A DNA stretch of 41,583 bases from Planctomycetota bacterium (GCA_016872875.1 VGYW01000012.1:1-41583); one strand, 5' to 3'. Shown: positions 7,310-16,000, numbered from the stretch's first letter. The notes: a model not told the origin generated them from the sequence alone. A program made the numbers and translations.

Positions 7310-8737
7310 ATGAGCTTGACCCTCGATTACCTCTGGGCTTTCCTGCGTGCCCTCGGCATCGCGGCCGCGGCGGTGCTGGCCGCCGCCGCTGTCCAGCGCG
7401 CCATCGCCTCATGCCCGCGGCGGACCGCGCGCCTCATGTGGCTCGCTCACATCATCCCCTTCCTCACGCCCGTGCTCCTCGTGGGCTATGCCTGGTCGCG
7501 CCTCGCGCTGTCCCTCGTCCACCACCCGGCCTGGAACCAGGCTCTCTACACGCTCCTCGTATGGCTGAGGCTCACGCCCGTGGCCACCATCGCCATTCAC
7601 TTCGCGCCATCCGCAATCTCCCCCGAAGCCCTCTGGTGCCACAAACTGCTCCGCCAACGGCACTCGGCAGTCGGCACTCGGCGCTCCGCAGTTGTATTCT
7701 GGCTGCGCGGCCGGGGCCGCGCCTTTGCCATCTCCTTTCTGGTTGTCCTTCTCCTGGCGTTCGGCGAGTTCGAGATCGCCTCACTCATGAGCATCGGCTC
7801 GTGGACTGTGACGATCTTTGATGCCCAGTATCTCGGCCTGTCGCTCGGCGAATCGCTGAGGATGGCCATCCCGGGCCTGCTCATCAGCGTGGCGCTCCTC
7901 TGGCTTGGGCTTCGGCTGCTCGCCACGGCTCCCGCGCGTGGCCTCCGTCCCGCCCCCTCCCGCTCCGCGATGGGCAAGCCGGCGCGCACCGCGGTCGGCC
8001 TCTACCTTCTCGCCTCCTTGACCCTCGTGACCCTTCTGCCGGCCTACTTCGTGGCCGAGGGCGCAGTGGCCGGCTTTCGCCTCCTGCCCGAAGCCCTTGC
8101 CCTGACCAAAGAAGTGCTCGCGAGTGTGCTGTTCGGCCTGGCTGCCGCCGCCTGCGCCATTGGGTGTTCGGTGTTCGGTGTCAGGTGTTGGGGGTCGAAA
8201 TCAGCAATCAGAAATCAGCAATCAGCAATTCCCCTGGCCCTGTGCGTCCCTGGGCTTCTCGGGGCGCTCGTGCTCGCGCTGCTTATCCTCGCGCTCTTTC
8301 AGCTTCCCGGGCCTAATGCGGCCTACGACACGCCGGTTCCCCTCCTTCTCGCGCTCACGCTTCTCCTGTTGCCCTTCGCCCTCGTGCTGAGGATGCTGGT
8401 GAGTGCGACGCGGCCGGGCGAGGCATCCCACGCCGCCCGGCTTCTGACCTCGTCGTCCGAGGGCAAGGTCATCCGCGCGGGGCGACGCGTCCTCTGGCAC
8501 CTCGAGGGGCAGGGGAAGCTGGCCGTGGCCTTTCTGCTCTTCTGCTGGGGCTACTTCGACCTCACCGCCTCCGCCATCCTCGCCCCATCCCAGATGACCC
8601 CCGTCACCTGGCGGCTCTACAACTTCATGCACTACGGCCACACCGCCGCACTCTCAACCATGGTCCTCGTCTGCTTTCTTGTTCCCTTTCTTCTCTGTGC
8701 CCTCTTCTTCGCGTCCCTTCGCGTGTTTCGCGGGTGA
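7310..8737 (+). CDS. ABC importer permease, two fused transmembrane domains, with two in-frame repeat insertions
   Basis: The 475-aa protein has about ten to twelve hydrophobic segments arranged as two binding-protein-dependent permease halves, as in FbpB/ThiP-type permeases. It should pair with the ATPase at 8744 and the binding protein at 5808 in the inner membrane. The ATG at 7310 has GAGGCGG at 7294-7300; a GTG at 7301 is also possible. Two stretches are foreign. Codons over 7659-7694 (RQRHSAVGTRRSAV) come from a CGGCACT heptamer array. Codons over 8163-8230 come from GGTGTTC and AATCAGA-like heptamer arrays. Both lie between hydrophobic segments, in presumed loops. The frame stays open, so the protein may still work. 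Confidence 0.8.
   Translation: MSLTLDYLWAFLRALGIAAAAVLAAAAVQRAIASCPRRTARLMWLAHIIPFLTPVLLVGYAWSRLALSLVHHPAWNQALYTLLVWLRLTPVATIAIHFAPSAISPEALWCHKLLRQRHSAVGTRRSAVVFWLRGRGRAFAISFLVVLLLAFGEFEIASLMSIGSWTVTIFDAQYLGLSLGESLRMAIPGLLISVALLWLGLRLLATAPARGLRPAPSRSAMGKPARTAVGLYLLASLTLVTLLPAYFVAEGAVAGFRLLPEALALTKEVLASVLFGLAAAACAIGCSVFGVRCWGSKSAIRNQQSAIPLALCVPGLLGALVLALLILALFQLPGPNAAYDTPVPLLLALTLLLLPFALVLRMLVSATRPGEASHAARLLTSSSEGKVIRAGRRVLWHLEGQGKLAVAFLLFCWGYFDLTASAILAPSQMTPVTWRLYNFMHYGHTAALSTMVLVCFLVPFLLCALFFASLRVFRG
7659..7694 (+). repeat. CGGCACT heptamer array inside the permease gene
   Basis: Five 7-nt units (CGGCACT, CGGCAGT, CGGCACT, CGGCGCT, CCGCAGT) in frame in a predicted loop. Confidence 0.8.
8163..8230 (+). 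repeat. Back-to-back GGTGTTC and AATCAGA-type heptamer arrays inside the permease gene
   Basis: Positions 8163-8190 carry GGTGTTC units with variants. Positions 8197-8230 carry AATCAGA/AATCAGC units. Together they add about 23 residues in frame between two hydrophobic segments. Confidence 0.85.
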
Positions 8738-8743
8738 CCTCTT

Positions 8744-9841
8744 ATGCCTTCTCCGCTCTGGACCCTCTCCAACATCTCCCTCGCCGGCTCCGGCCTCCCG
8801 CGCCTCGACTCCATCTCGCTCGAGATTCACCCTGGCGTGACCGCTATCCTCGGCCCCTCTGGGGCGGGCAAGACCTCTCTCCTCAACCTCCTCGTCGCCT
8901 ACGAGCGCCCCGACGAAGGCACCCTCCTCCGCTCCGACAGCACTCCTCACTCCTCACTCCTCACTCCTCACTCTCTGCCTGTCTACTGGGTCCCTCAAAG
9001 TGGTGGCCTCTGGCCCCACCTCACCGCCCAGGAGCACCTCCGGCTCGTGATAGGCGCGAAGGCCGAAGGGGCCGGCCCTCTGACCATGCTCGAATCGTTC
9101 GACCTTGCGGAGAAGATGGATTCGCGCCCCGACGAGCTCTCCCAGGGCGAGCGTGCGCGGCTGGCCGTCGCGCGGGCGCTCATGGCCGACGCCGCGGTGC
9201 TCGTGATGGACGAGCCTTTCGCCAACGTTGACCTCGCGCGGGTCGGGCGCTACTGGGCGGTCGTGCGGCGGCGCATCGCGGAGACGGGCGCCTCGCTCGT
9301 CTTCGCCACCCACTCGCCCGAGGCGGTCCTCGCCGAGGCCGGGCGGGTCGTTTGCCTCACGGAAGGCCGGCTGCTATATGAAGGGAGCGTGGCCGACCTT
9401 TATTGGCGTCCCCGCACCCGCGAGGAGGCCGATTGCCTGGGCGAGAACAACTGGCTCACGCCGGAGGAGGCAAGGGTGTGGCTGGGCAGGGAAGAAGAGG
9501 CTCCGCGGTGCTTCAGGCCGGAGCAGATTGCCGTGGAGATTTCGGATTTCGGATTTGCGATTTCGGATTTCAGAGAAGAGAGGCCCGCTGGCTCTGCGGC
9601 TTCAATCCGCAATCCGAAATCCGAAATCCGAAATGGGCCAGGCCCCCTTGTCGTGCAATCGAGCCGCTTCAAGGGCTCCGTGGCCGAGGTGGAGCTGCGG
9701 CACGAGGGGCCGGAAGCCGACGGGCTGAAGCCCGCACTACGAACCCGCCGCTTCGTCCACCGCCCCGTGGGCGATGCGCTCAAGGCGGGCATGCGGGTCG
9801 TGCTGCGGGCGCTGGTGGGGCAGGAGGGGCAGAGCCAATGA
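8744..9841 (+). CDS. ABC importer ATPase with three in-frame repeat insertions
   Basis: The 365-aa protein carries all ABC ATPase motifs: Walker A GPSGAGKT (37-44), Q-loop VPQS (about 83-86), signature LSQGE (132-136), Walker B AVLVMDEP (151-158) and the switch His in FATHS (190). The C-terminal part resembles the TOBE-type regulatory region of iron or molybdate importer ATPases. It should energise the permease at 7310. Three stretches are repeat-derived: residues about 66-79 from an ACTCCTC heptamer array, lying between Walker A and the Q-loop; residues about 265-297 from an AATCCGA hairpin; and residues about 325-334 from the GGGCTGAAGCCCGC palindrome. None breaks the frame or hits a catalytic motif. 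It begins 6 nt after the permease stop. The next gene overlaps its stop. Confidence 0.9.
   Translation: MPSPLWTLSNISLAGSGLPRLDSISLEIHPGVTAILGPSGAGKTSLLNLLVAYERPDEGTLLRSDSTPHSSLLTPHSLPVYWVPQSGGLWPHLTAQEHLRLVIGAKAEGAGPLTMLESFDLAEKMDSRPDELSQGERARLAVARALMADAAVLVMDEPFANVDLARVGRYWAVVRRRIAETGASLVFATHSPEAVLAEAGRVVCLTEGRLLYEGSVADLYWRPRTREEADCLGENNWLTPEEARVWLGREEEAPRCFRPEQIAVEISDFGFAISDFREERPAGSAASIRNPKSEIRNGPGPLVVQSSRFKGSVAEVELRHEGPEADGLKPALRTRRFVHRPVGDALKAGMRVVLRALVGQEGQSQ
8942..8975 (+). repeat. ACTCCTC heptamer array inside the ATPase gene
   Basis: Four exact 7-nt ACTCCTC units and a partial one, read as a TPHSSLL heptapeptide cycle. It lies in the variable region between Walker A and the Q-loop. 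Confidence 0.9.
9538..9634. repeat. Family C hairpin (GATTTCG / AATCCGA heptamers) inside the ATPase gene
   Basis: The left arm 9538-9571 is five GATTTCG-type units, the loop is about 32 nt, and the right arm 9604-9634 is AATCCGA-type units, the reverse complement. The whole hairpin is in frame in the C-terminal regulatory region. Confidence 0.9.
9719..9744. repeat. GGGCTGAAGCCCGC palindromic repeat inside the ATPase gene
   Basis: A copy of the dispersed palindrome also seen at 214-264 and 38257-38320, encoding about ADGLKPALRT in frame. Confidence 0.8.
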
Positions 9842-11049
9842 CTATTCCCGACGGCAACGGGGTCAGACTCGTTCCCGCTAGCCCACGAAGTGGGCGAGCC
9901 AGCCGTAGCCCAGGGCGACCAACGGGAGCCCTGGGAAATGAGGCCCCCATGAATGAGCCCCCGAAGGGGGCGATTCTCGGGGCCATGAAACGCCCCCTTC
10001 GGGGGCTTGGTTTCGCGTGGGCGCCCGTTCCCAGGGCTCCCGTTGGTCGCCCTGGGCTACGGCCCGGTCGCCCCCGTTCAGGGGCTACATGGGCGAGGCG
10101 AGCCCTGCTGACGTGCGGGGGCAGTTTGGCGTTCCTGCTCATTGTGGGCTGCGGCGGCTCGGGCGACCCGGAGCTGAAGTTCAGCGAGATACGCTCCTGG
10201 ATGCTGCCGCCCGACGGGGCGACGCTCCCCGCCCCGCGGGCGCTCGCCATCGGGCAGAAGGACGAATTGCTCGCGGTGGACACCGCGGGCCGCATCCTGG
10301 TCTATGACGCGAACGCGGAGCTCCTCCGCCAGTGGCGCATGCCCGACACCACGGCGGGCCGGCCCGAGGGCATCTGCGTCCTCAAGGACGGCCGCATCGC
10401 CGTGGCCGACACCCATTACCACCGCGTCGTCTTCTTCGACGAGCAGGGCAAGCTCCTTGGCACCCTCGGCTCCGAAGGCAAAGGCCCTGGCCAATTCATC
10501 TACCCCGTCGCCCTCACGCAGGACAACAAGGGGAACCTCTACGTCGCTGAATACGGTGGCAATGATCGGGTGCAGAAGTTCACGCCCGACGGCAAGTTCC
10601 TCCGCTCCTTCGGCAGCTTTGGTGTAGGGGAGAGCCAGTTCCAGAGGCCATCAGGCGTGGTTTGGTACGACAACGTGATCTACATTGCGGACGCGTTTAA
10701 CAACCGAATCCTGCTCTACTCGTGTGAAGGCTCATATGCAGGCAACATTGTTGACGCGGCTAACGAGCGTTTGCCCCTTCAGTTCCCCTATGGTGCCTGC
10801 GCGGACAAACGCGGCGTGCTCTTTGCCATCGAGTACGGTGCGGGTCGCCTGACCAGGTTGATCCTTGGGTCTGTGGGCACGCAATGGGCCCCGCAGCCCG
10901 TGGTCTACCCGGCGATCGCGGCCCGCTTCGGCTCTTCGGGGCGGGGGGAGGGGCAGTTTCTCACGCCGTGGGGGGTGGCGGTGGACTCCAAGGGGCGGGT
11001 GTTCGTGGCCGACACGGGGAACCGGCGAATCGTGAGGCTCACGCCATGA
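9838..11049 (+). CDS. NHL-repeat lipoprotein (beta-propeller)
   Basis: From about 10090 the frame shows a lipoprotein signal: a hydrophobic stretch followed by the lipobox-like LLIVGC (Cys codon at 10150), then a chain of NHL repeats with typical text (GRIAVADTHYHRVVFFDEQG, GNLYVAEYGGNDRVQKF, GVAVDSKGRVFVADTGNRRI). Such six-bladed propellers bind partners outside the membrane. The frame opens at ATG 9838, overlapping the ATPase stop as ATGA, but the Cys would then be residue 105, far too deep. A large hairpin repeat (9903-10062) lies in between. The true start is unclear: ATG 9985, inside the hairpin, is the nearest alternative, and the original start may have been displaced. Its role near the importer is unknown. 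Confidence 0.75.
   Translation: MTIPDGNGVRLVPASPRSGRASRSPGRPTGALGNEAPMNEPPKGAILGAMKRPLRGLGFAWAPVPRAPVGRPGLRPGRPRSGATWARRALLTCGGSLAFLLIVGCGGSGDPELKFSEIRSWMLPPDGATLPAPRALAIGQKDELLAVDTAGRILVYDANAELLRQWRMPDTTAGRPEGICVLKDGRIAVADTHYHRVVFFDEQGKLLGTLGSEGKGPGQFIYPVALTQDNKGNLYVAEYGGNDRVQKFTPDGKFLRSFGSFGVGESQFQRPSGVVWYDNVIYIADAFNNRILLYSCEGSYAGNIVDAANERLPLQFPYGACADKRGVLFAIEYGAGRLTRLILGSVGTQWAPQPVVYPAIAARFGSSGRGEGQFLTPWGVAVDSKGRVFVADTGNRRIVRLTP
9903..10062. repeat. Long hairpin with 35-bp perfect arms at the start of the NHL gene
   Basis: Arms 9903-9937 and 10028-10062 are perfect reverse complements over 35 nt (containing CAGGGCGACCAACGGGAG). A second, inner inverted pair, GCCCCCGAAGGGGGCG-like, lies at about 9956-9972 and 9991-10007, each half also self-complementary. 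It forms a nested stem between the ATPase stop and the lipoprotein signal. Confidence 0.95.
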
Positions 11050-11057
11050 AGAATTCG

Positions 11058-11165
11058 TCCACAGATTCACACAGATTCACACAGATAAGAGGAGGAACTT
11101 GGGTGGGGTTCGGCCCCGCTTCATGCTCTGTCTTCATCTGTGGCAATCTGTGTCAATCTGTGGAC
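11058..11165. repeat. Family G hairpin: ACAGATTCAC decamer arms
   Basis: The left arm 11058-11087 is made of 10-nt ACAGATTCAC units. The right arm 11133-11165 carries ATCTGTGTCA units, its reverse complement. It starts 8 nt after the NHL gene stop. A second decamer hairpin with a different unit is at 41228-41318. Confidence 0.9.
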
Positions 11166-11266
11166 GGCCTCTTTCTCTTCCCTTCCATATCAGGGCGAGG
11201 AGGCTGGCGATTCTGAAGCGGGCGCTCACAAACCTGCTTCCCCCTCCGCGGCGGCGCTTGACGCCG

Positions 11267-14200
11267 ATGGCCGCGCTGCCGCTCATCGTGTTCCTTGTGG
11301 CCTTCCTCGGCGGGTGCCTGTGGCTGGATGCGACGAATCGGCTGGTCTTCACGTCGCCCTGGGCGTTCGCGCTCGCGCTGGCGGCGCCGTGGGTGTGGTG
11401 GCTCAACGTGGCGGGCTATAGCGGGCTCAGAGGCATCCGCGCGCTCGTGGCGCTCGCCGTGCGGTTCGCCGTGCTCGGCGTGCTGATCATGGCGCTGGCA
11501 GACCCCAGGGCCGTGCGGACGAGCAACGCCCTCTCGCTGCTCTACGCCCTCGACCTTTCGGATTCGATGGGCGACAAGGCGTTGCGCGGGGCGCTGGACT
11601 TCGTCCTGAAGACCGCTACCGCTAAGGACAGGCCGGAGAAGGACGAGGCGGGGCTGCTGGTCTTCGGGCGCCAGGCGATGGTGGAGCTGCCGCCCCGCCT
11701 GACCTTCCCCTTCGAGGCCATCAACTCGCGGGTGGCCAAGGACGGCACGAACGTCGAGAAGGCGCTCGCGCTCGCCGCGGCCATGCTGCCCGACACCCGA
11801 CAGGGACGCATCGTCCTCATCACCGACGGCGCCGCCACCGAGGGCGACCTCGCACGCGTGCTCGACGACCTCGCCGCTCGCCAGATCGCCGTGGACGTCC
11901 TCCCTGTGGAATACGACCACGAGCACGAGGTGTGGCTCGAGAAGCTCGACCTGCCCCGCACGGTGAAGCTGGGCGAGACCTACGAGGCCACCGTCATCCT
12001 CTCCTCCCTCAAGGCCGGCTCCGGCACCCTCGTCCTCACCGAGAACGGCCAGGAGATCGCGCGGCAGAAGGTGAGCTTCGAGGCGGGGAAGAACCGCTAC
12101 GCCCTCAAGCTCACGCTCCGCGAGCCGGGCCTCTACGAATACGTGGCCACCATCGAGGTGCCGCCCGGCGAGGACGGCTGGCAGAAGAACAACCTGGCCG
12201 TGAACCACATCTACCTGAAGGGGAAGGGGAAGGTGCTGGTGGTGACGGGCGTGGAGGAGGGCGACCGGGAGGTCGCCCCCCTGGTCAAGGCGCTCCGCCG
12301 CGGCCAGCGCGAGGTCGAACAGGTCACGGGCACAGCCTTCCCACGCGACGTCCTCGCCCTCCTGCCCTACGATGCCATCGTGTTCGCAAACGTCCCCGCC
12401 GACTCCTTCGACGCGGTGCAGCTCAAGGCGCTCCACGACGCGGTCTACCACCAGGGCACCGGCTTCCTGATGGTGGGCGGCAAGAACAGTTTCGGGCCGG
12501 GCGGCTACCACCGCACGCCGGTGGAGGACGCTTTGCCGGTGACGATGGAGCCGAGCCAGAAGAAGGTGCTGCCAAAGGGCGCGCTCGTCATCATCCTCCA
12601 CACCTGCGAGTTCCCAGAGGGCAACACCTGGGCGAAGCGCATCACCAAGGAGGCCATCCGAGTCCTGAGCGCGAAGGACGACGTTGGCGTGCTCCTCTTC
12701 GGCATGCGGGGCGAGGAGTGGCTCTTCCCCCTCACCCCCGCGGGCGAGTACGCAAAGCTCGTCCTCCTCATCAACCAGGCCGAGCCGGGCGACATGCCCT
12801 TCTTCGGCGGCACGATGAAGATGGGCCTCGACGCACTGAAGGCCAACGACGCGAGCCAGAAGCACATGATCATCATCTCGGACGGCGACCCCTCGCCGCC
12901 CCCGCCGAGCGTCCTCACTGACATGAAGGCCAACCAGATCAGCGTCTCCACCATCGCCATCTGGCCGCACAAGGAGCTGGGCGCCGGAGCCACGGCCACA
13001 CTGCGTCAGATTGCCGCAGCTACGGGCGGCCGCTTCTACCAGACCGACGACCCCAAGCTCCTCCCATCGATCTTCATCAAGGAGGCCAAGACTCTTAAAC
13101 GGAGCATGCTCCAGAACAAGACCTTCGTGCCGCAGGTGAGCTTCCCGTCGCCGATCCTCAAGGGCCTGGCCGCCCTGCCGCCCCTCCACGGCCTCGTCCT
13201 CACCTCGATCAAGCCCGAGCGGAGGGCCAACCTGGTCCTCCGCGTGCCGCAGGAGGAGGACATTGACCCCGTGCTGGCCGAGTGGCGCTACGGCGTGGGC
13301 AAGAGCGCCGCCTTCACATCCGACCTCACGACCAACTGGGGCGCCGACTGGGTGAAGTCGTCCCTCTACGGGCCGTTCGTCAACCAGCTCCTCACCGACA
13401 TCGTGCGGCCGGCCCAGGAGGGGCGGCTGAGGCTCCAGACCTATGCCGACGGCAGCACGGGCGTCATCGCCGTCGAGGACTTCCATCCCGAGACATCGTT
13501 CCTGGAGGTCGCCGCGCAGGTCAGCGGCCCGCAGGACAAGTCGCTCGCCGTCCCCCTCCGCCAGGTCGGGCCGCGACGCTACCAGGGCGACTTCCCCATC
13601 TGGGGCAACGGACACTACCACGTCATGGTCTCCGGCGTCGGCACCGGGCGGCAGGACCAGGCCCTCGGACGCTTCGTCGTCCCGTACTCCCCCGAGTACC
13701 TCCGCTTCCGCTCCAACCCCATCGCCATCGAGCAGATAGTCAAGCGGACGGGCGGACGGCTCCTCACTGGCCAGGAGAAGAGCAAGGAGCTCTTCCTCAA
13801 GCAGAAGAAGCCCCGCTCCAGCTCCGAATCGGTGGTTGACTGGTTCCTCCTCGCCCTCGCGTTCCTCATCCCGCTCGACGTGGCGGTGCGGCGGGTCCAG
13901 ATTGACTGGCTGCTGATTCGCAGTTTCCTCTTTGGTCGCCGCAGAGCTCCGTCGGGTGCCACGATGGGCGCGCTGCTGAAGCGCAAGGAGGCGATCAAGT
14001 TCCCCGCCGCCGAGCGCGAGAAGCCGCTGGCCCCGCCGCCCGCGCCCATTCCGCGCGTCGAGCCGAGGCCCTTGCCTCCGAGGGCCGCTGTGGCGCCTAA
14101 GCCTGCCCCTGCCCCCGAGCCAAGGAAAGAGGACGAGGTGCCGCCGGCGACCACGACCGGGCGGTTGCTGGCCGCGAAGAAAAAGTGGAAGAAGGAATAA
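11267..14200 (+). CDS. Large membrane protein with VWA and GATase-like domains
   Basis: The protein is about 977 aa. The N-terminus has three hydrophobic segments (LPLIVFLVAFLGGCLWL, WAFALALAAPWVWWL, VRFAVLGVLIMALA). A VWA domain follows with the metal-site motif LYALDLSDSMGD and IVLITDGA. A central GATase-like region (GKVLVVTGVEEGD, FLMVGGKNSFGPGGYH) leads into a second VWA-like half (MIIISDGDPSP). One C-terminal membrane helix (WFLLALAFLIPLDVAV) and a Pro/Ala-rich Lys-rich tail end it. Such proteins accompany MoxR and DUF58 proteins in BatA-like clusters of planctomycetes. The start is uncertain: ATG 11267 has a weak site, while GAGGAGG at 11195-11201 sits before non-ATG codons, so an upstream CTG/ATT start is possible. 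The function is unknown. Confidence 0.75.
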   Translation: MAALPLIVFLVAFLGGCLWLDATNRLVFTSPWAFALALAAPWVWWLNVAGYSGLRGIRALVALAVRFAVLGVLIMALADPRAVRTSNALSLLYALDLSDSMGDKALRGALDFVLKTATAKDRPEKDEAGLLVFGRQAMVELPPRLTFPFEAINSRVAKDGTNVEKALALAAAMLPDTRQGRIVLITDGAATEGDLARVLDDLAARQIAVDVLPVEYDHEHEVWLEKLDLPRTVKLGETYEATVILSSLKAGSGTLVLTENGQEIARQKVSFEAGKNRYALKLTLREPGLYEYVATIEVPPGEDGWQKNNLAVNHIYLKGKGKVLVVTGVEEGDREVAPLVKALRRGQREVEQVTGTAFPRDVLALLPYDAIVFANVPADSFDAVQLKALHDAVYHQGTGFLMVGGKNSFGPGGYHRTPVEDALPVTMEPSQKKVLPKGALVIILHTCEFPEGNTWAKRITKEAIRVLSAKDDVGVLLFGMRGEEWLFPLTPAGEYAKLVLLINQAEPGDMPFFGGTMKMGLDALKANDASQKHMIIISDGDPSPPPPSVLTDMKANQISVSTIAIWPHKELGAGATATLRQIAAATGGRFYQTDDPKLLPSIFIKEAKTLKRSMLQNKTFVPQVSFPSPILKGLAALPPLHGLVLTSIKPERRANLVLRVPQEEDIDPVLAEWRYGVGKSAAFTSDLTTNWGADWVKSSLYGPFVNQLLTDIVRPAQEGRLRLQTYADGSTGVIAVEDFHPETSFLEVAAQVSGPQDKSLAVPLRQVGPRRYQGDFPIWGNGHYHVMVSGVGTGRQDQALGRFVVPYSPEYLRFRSNPIAIEQIVKRTGGRLLTGQEKSKELFLKQKKPRSSSESVVDWFLLALAFLIPLDVAVRRVQIDWLLIRSFLFGRRRAPSGATMGALLKRKEAIKFPAAEREKPLAPPPAPIPRVEPRPLPPRAAVAPKPAPAPEPRKEDEVPPATTTGRLLAAKKKWKKE

Positions 14201-14857
14201 GGCAAAAGGCAAAAGGCAAAAGGGAGAAGGCAAGAGGCGGGAGGCAGAAGCGAGGAGCAAGAGAATGACACTGTGGAACCTTGGATGACAGGAGCCGACC
14301 GATGAGCAATGGAGAAACGACGAGACAGGGAGGAAATCCGGAGAGGCCGGGAAGGAGCGACCTCGGTGACCGCTTGCTGAGGTTCGCGGCAGATGTCGTC
14401 AAGACCACGGAGAAGATACCCCGAACGCTCGGGGGCGCACACGTGGCCCGCCAGCTCCTCGCGAGTGGCACGAGCGTGGGAGCCAACTATGAAGAAGCCC
14501 AGGCCGCCGAATCCCGAGCCGACTTCATCCACAAGCTTCAGATCGCCCTGAAGGAGATGCGCGAGTCGCACTACTGGCTCCGCTTGATCGCTGCCGCCCA
14601 GGTCCTGCGTCGGAATGGCCTGGGGCCGCTCCTCGACGAAGCCACGCAGCTCCGCGCCATTCTTTCCAAGGCGGCGATCACCGCCAAGTCACGGAGAACA
14701 AACCCCAGGCCGTCGCGCGACGACCTGATGGCCTGACGGAGGATGTGCCAATGTCATTCACTCCTTCCTCTCTGCTTCTCGCCTTCTGCCTTCTCCTTTC
14801 TGCCTTCTCCTTTCTGCCTTTTGCCTTTCTCCTTTTGCCTTTTGCCTTTTCTTTCCG
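14201..14857. mobile_element. Putative IVS-like element: GGCAAAA/TTTTGCC heptamer inverted arms enclosing a four-helix-bundle gene
   Basis: The left arm (14201-14270) starts at the base after the preceding TAA stop and is about ten purine-rich heptamers drifting from GGCAAAA to GGCAGAA. The right arm (14755-14857) is pyrimidine-rich heptamers of the CCTTTTG/CCTTCTC kind, the reverse complement in both unit and drift order. Both outer-to-inner sequences run to a shared AATGACA-like end (left about 14264-14270; right, reversed, about 14751-14758). Between the arms lies one gene for an S23/IVP-type four-helix-bundle protein. Known 23S rRNA intervening sequences have the same plan: paired ends around such an ORF. 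Mobility is inference; no target duplication was recognised. Confidence 0.5.
14302..14736 (+). CDS. Four-helix-bundle protein of the 23S rRNA intervening-sequence (S23/IVP) family
   Basis: The 144-aa product has the family hallmarks: an early aromatic/basic helix (LGDRLLRFAADVVKTTEKIP), the central ARQLLASGTSVGANYEEAQAAES motif (quoted here in part: SGTSVGANYEEAQAAES) and a C-terminal LQIALKEMRESHYWLRL helix. Members form small helical bundles. They are encoded inside intervening sequences of some 23S rRNA genes or stand alone, and share the fold of the Avd accessory protein of diversity-generating retroelements. The ATG at 14302 has AGGAG at 14290-14294. The gene is unrelated to the VWA/MoxR genes on each side and is enclosed by inverted heptamer arms, which suggests it came in with them. 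Its molecular role is unknown; RNA binding is inference. Confidence 0.85.
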   Translation: MSNGETTRQGGNPERPGRSDLGDRLLRFAADVVKTTEKIPRTLGGAHVARQLLASGTSVGANYEEAQAAESRADFIHKLQIALKEMRESHYWLRLIAAAQVLRRNGLGPLLDEATQLRAILSKAAITAKSRRTNPRPSRDDLMA

Positions 14858-14876
14858 GCGCTTCTACCATCTATGA
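14751..14876 (+). CDS. Small hydrophobic ORF made by the right arm of the heptamer element
   Basis: A 41-codon ORF beginning MSFTPSSLLLAFCLLL and ending FRRFYHL, with GGAGG at 14738-14742 eight nt before the ATG. Almost all of it is the CCTTTTG heptamer array, which encodes a FCLLPFA-like hydrophobic cycle. It could be a translated membrane peptide or simply the array. The position of the ribosome binding site is the only argument for expression. Confidence 0.25.
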   Translation: MSFTPSSLLLAFCLLLSAFSFLPFAFLLLPFAFSFRRFYHL

Positions 14877-14891
14877 TCAGAGGAACCTCCA

Positions 14892-15893
<1,002 letters not shown>

Positions 15894-15899
15894 GGAAGG

Positions 15900-16000
15900 G
15901 GGATCAATGGATGATTGGATGTTTGGATGGATGACAGAGCAGGATGGGCCCGCTGTCTTTCATTCATCCATTCATCCACCCATCCATTCACCCTCCCCCG
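15900..16000. repeat. Family B hairpin: GGATGGATG / CATCCATCC tetramer arms
   Basis: The left arm 15900-15939 carries TGGA/TGGG-type 4-nt units and begins 6 nt after the MoxR stop. The loop is about 16 nt. The right arm 15956-16000 carries CATCCATTCATCC-type units. Sister copies are at 16918, 24032 and 27882; their loops share ATGTCAGA / TCTTNCATTC flanks. Confidence 0.9.

Noticed and set aside
9403..9837. Upstream part of the frame that contains the NHL lipoprotein
   Set aside because: It overlaps the ATPase gene out of frame and has no family resemblance.
11153..14260. Minus-strand ORF of 1035 codons opposite the VWA/GATase gene
   Set aside because: Same kind of shadow: no motifs, composition typical of antisense high-GC reading, while the + strand has clear VWA motifs.
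14201..14857. Diversity-generating retroelement around the four-helix-bundle gene
   Set aside because: No reverse transcriptase and no template/variable repeat pair is present in the window; only the fold of the small protein recalls Avd.
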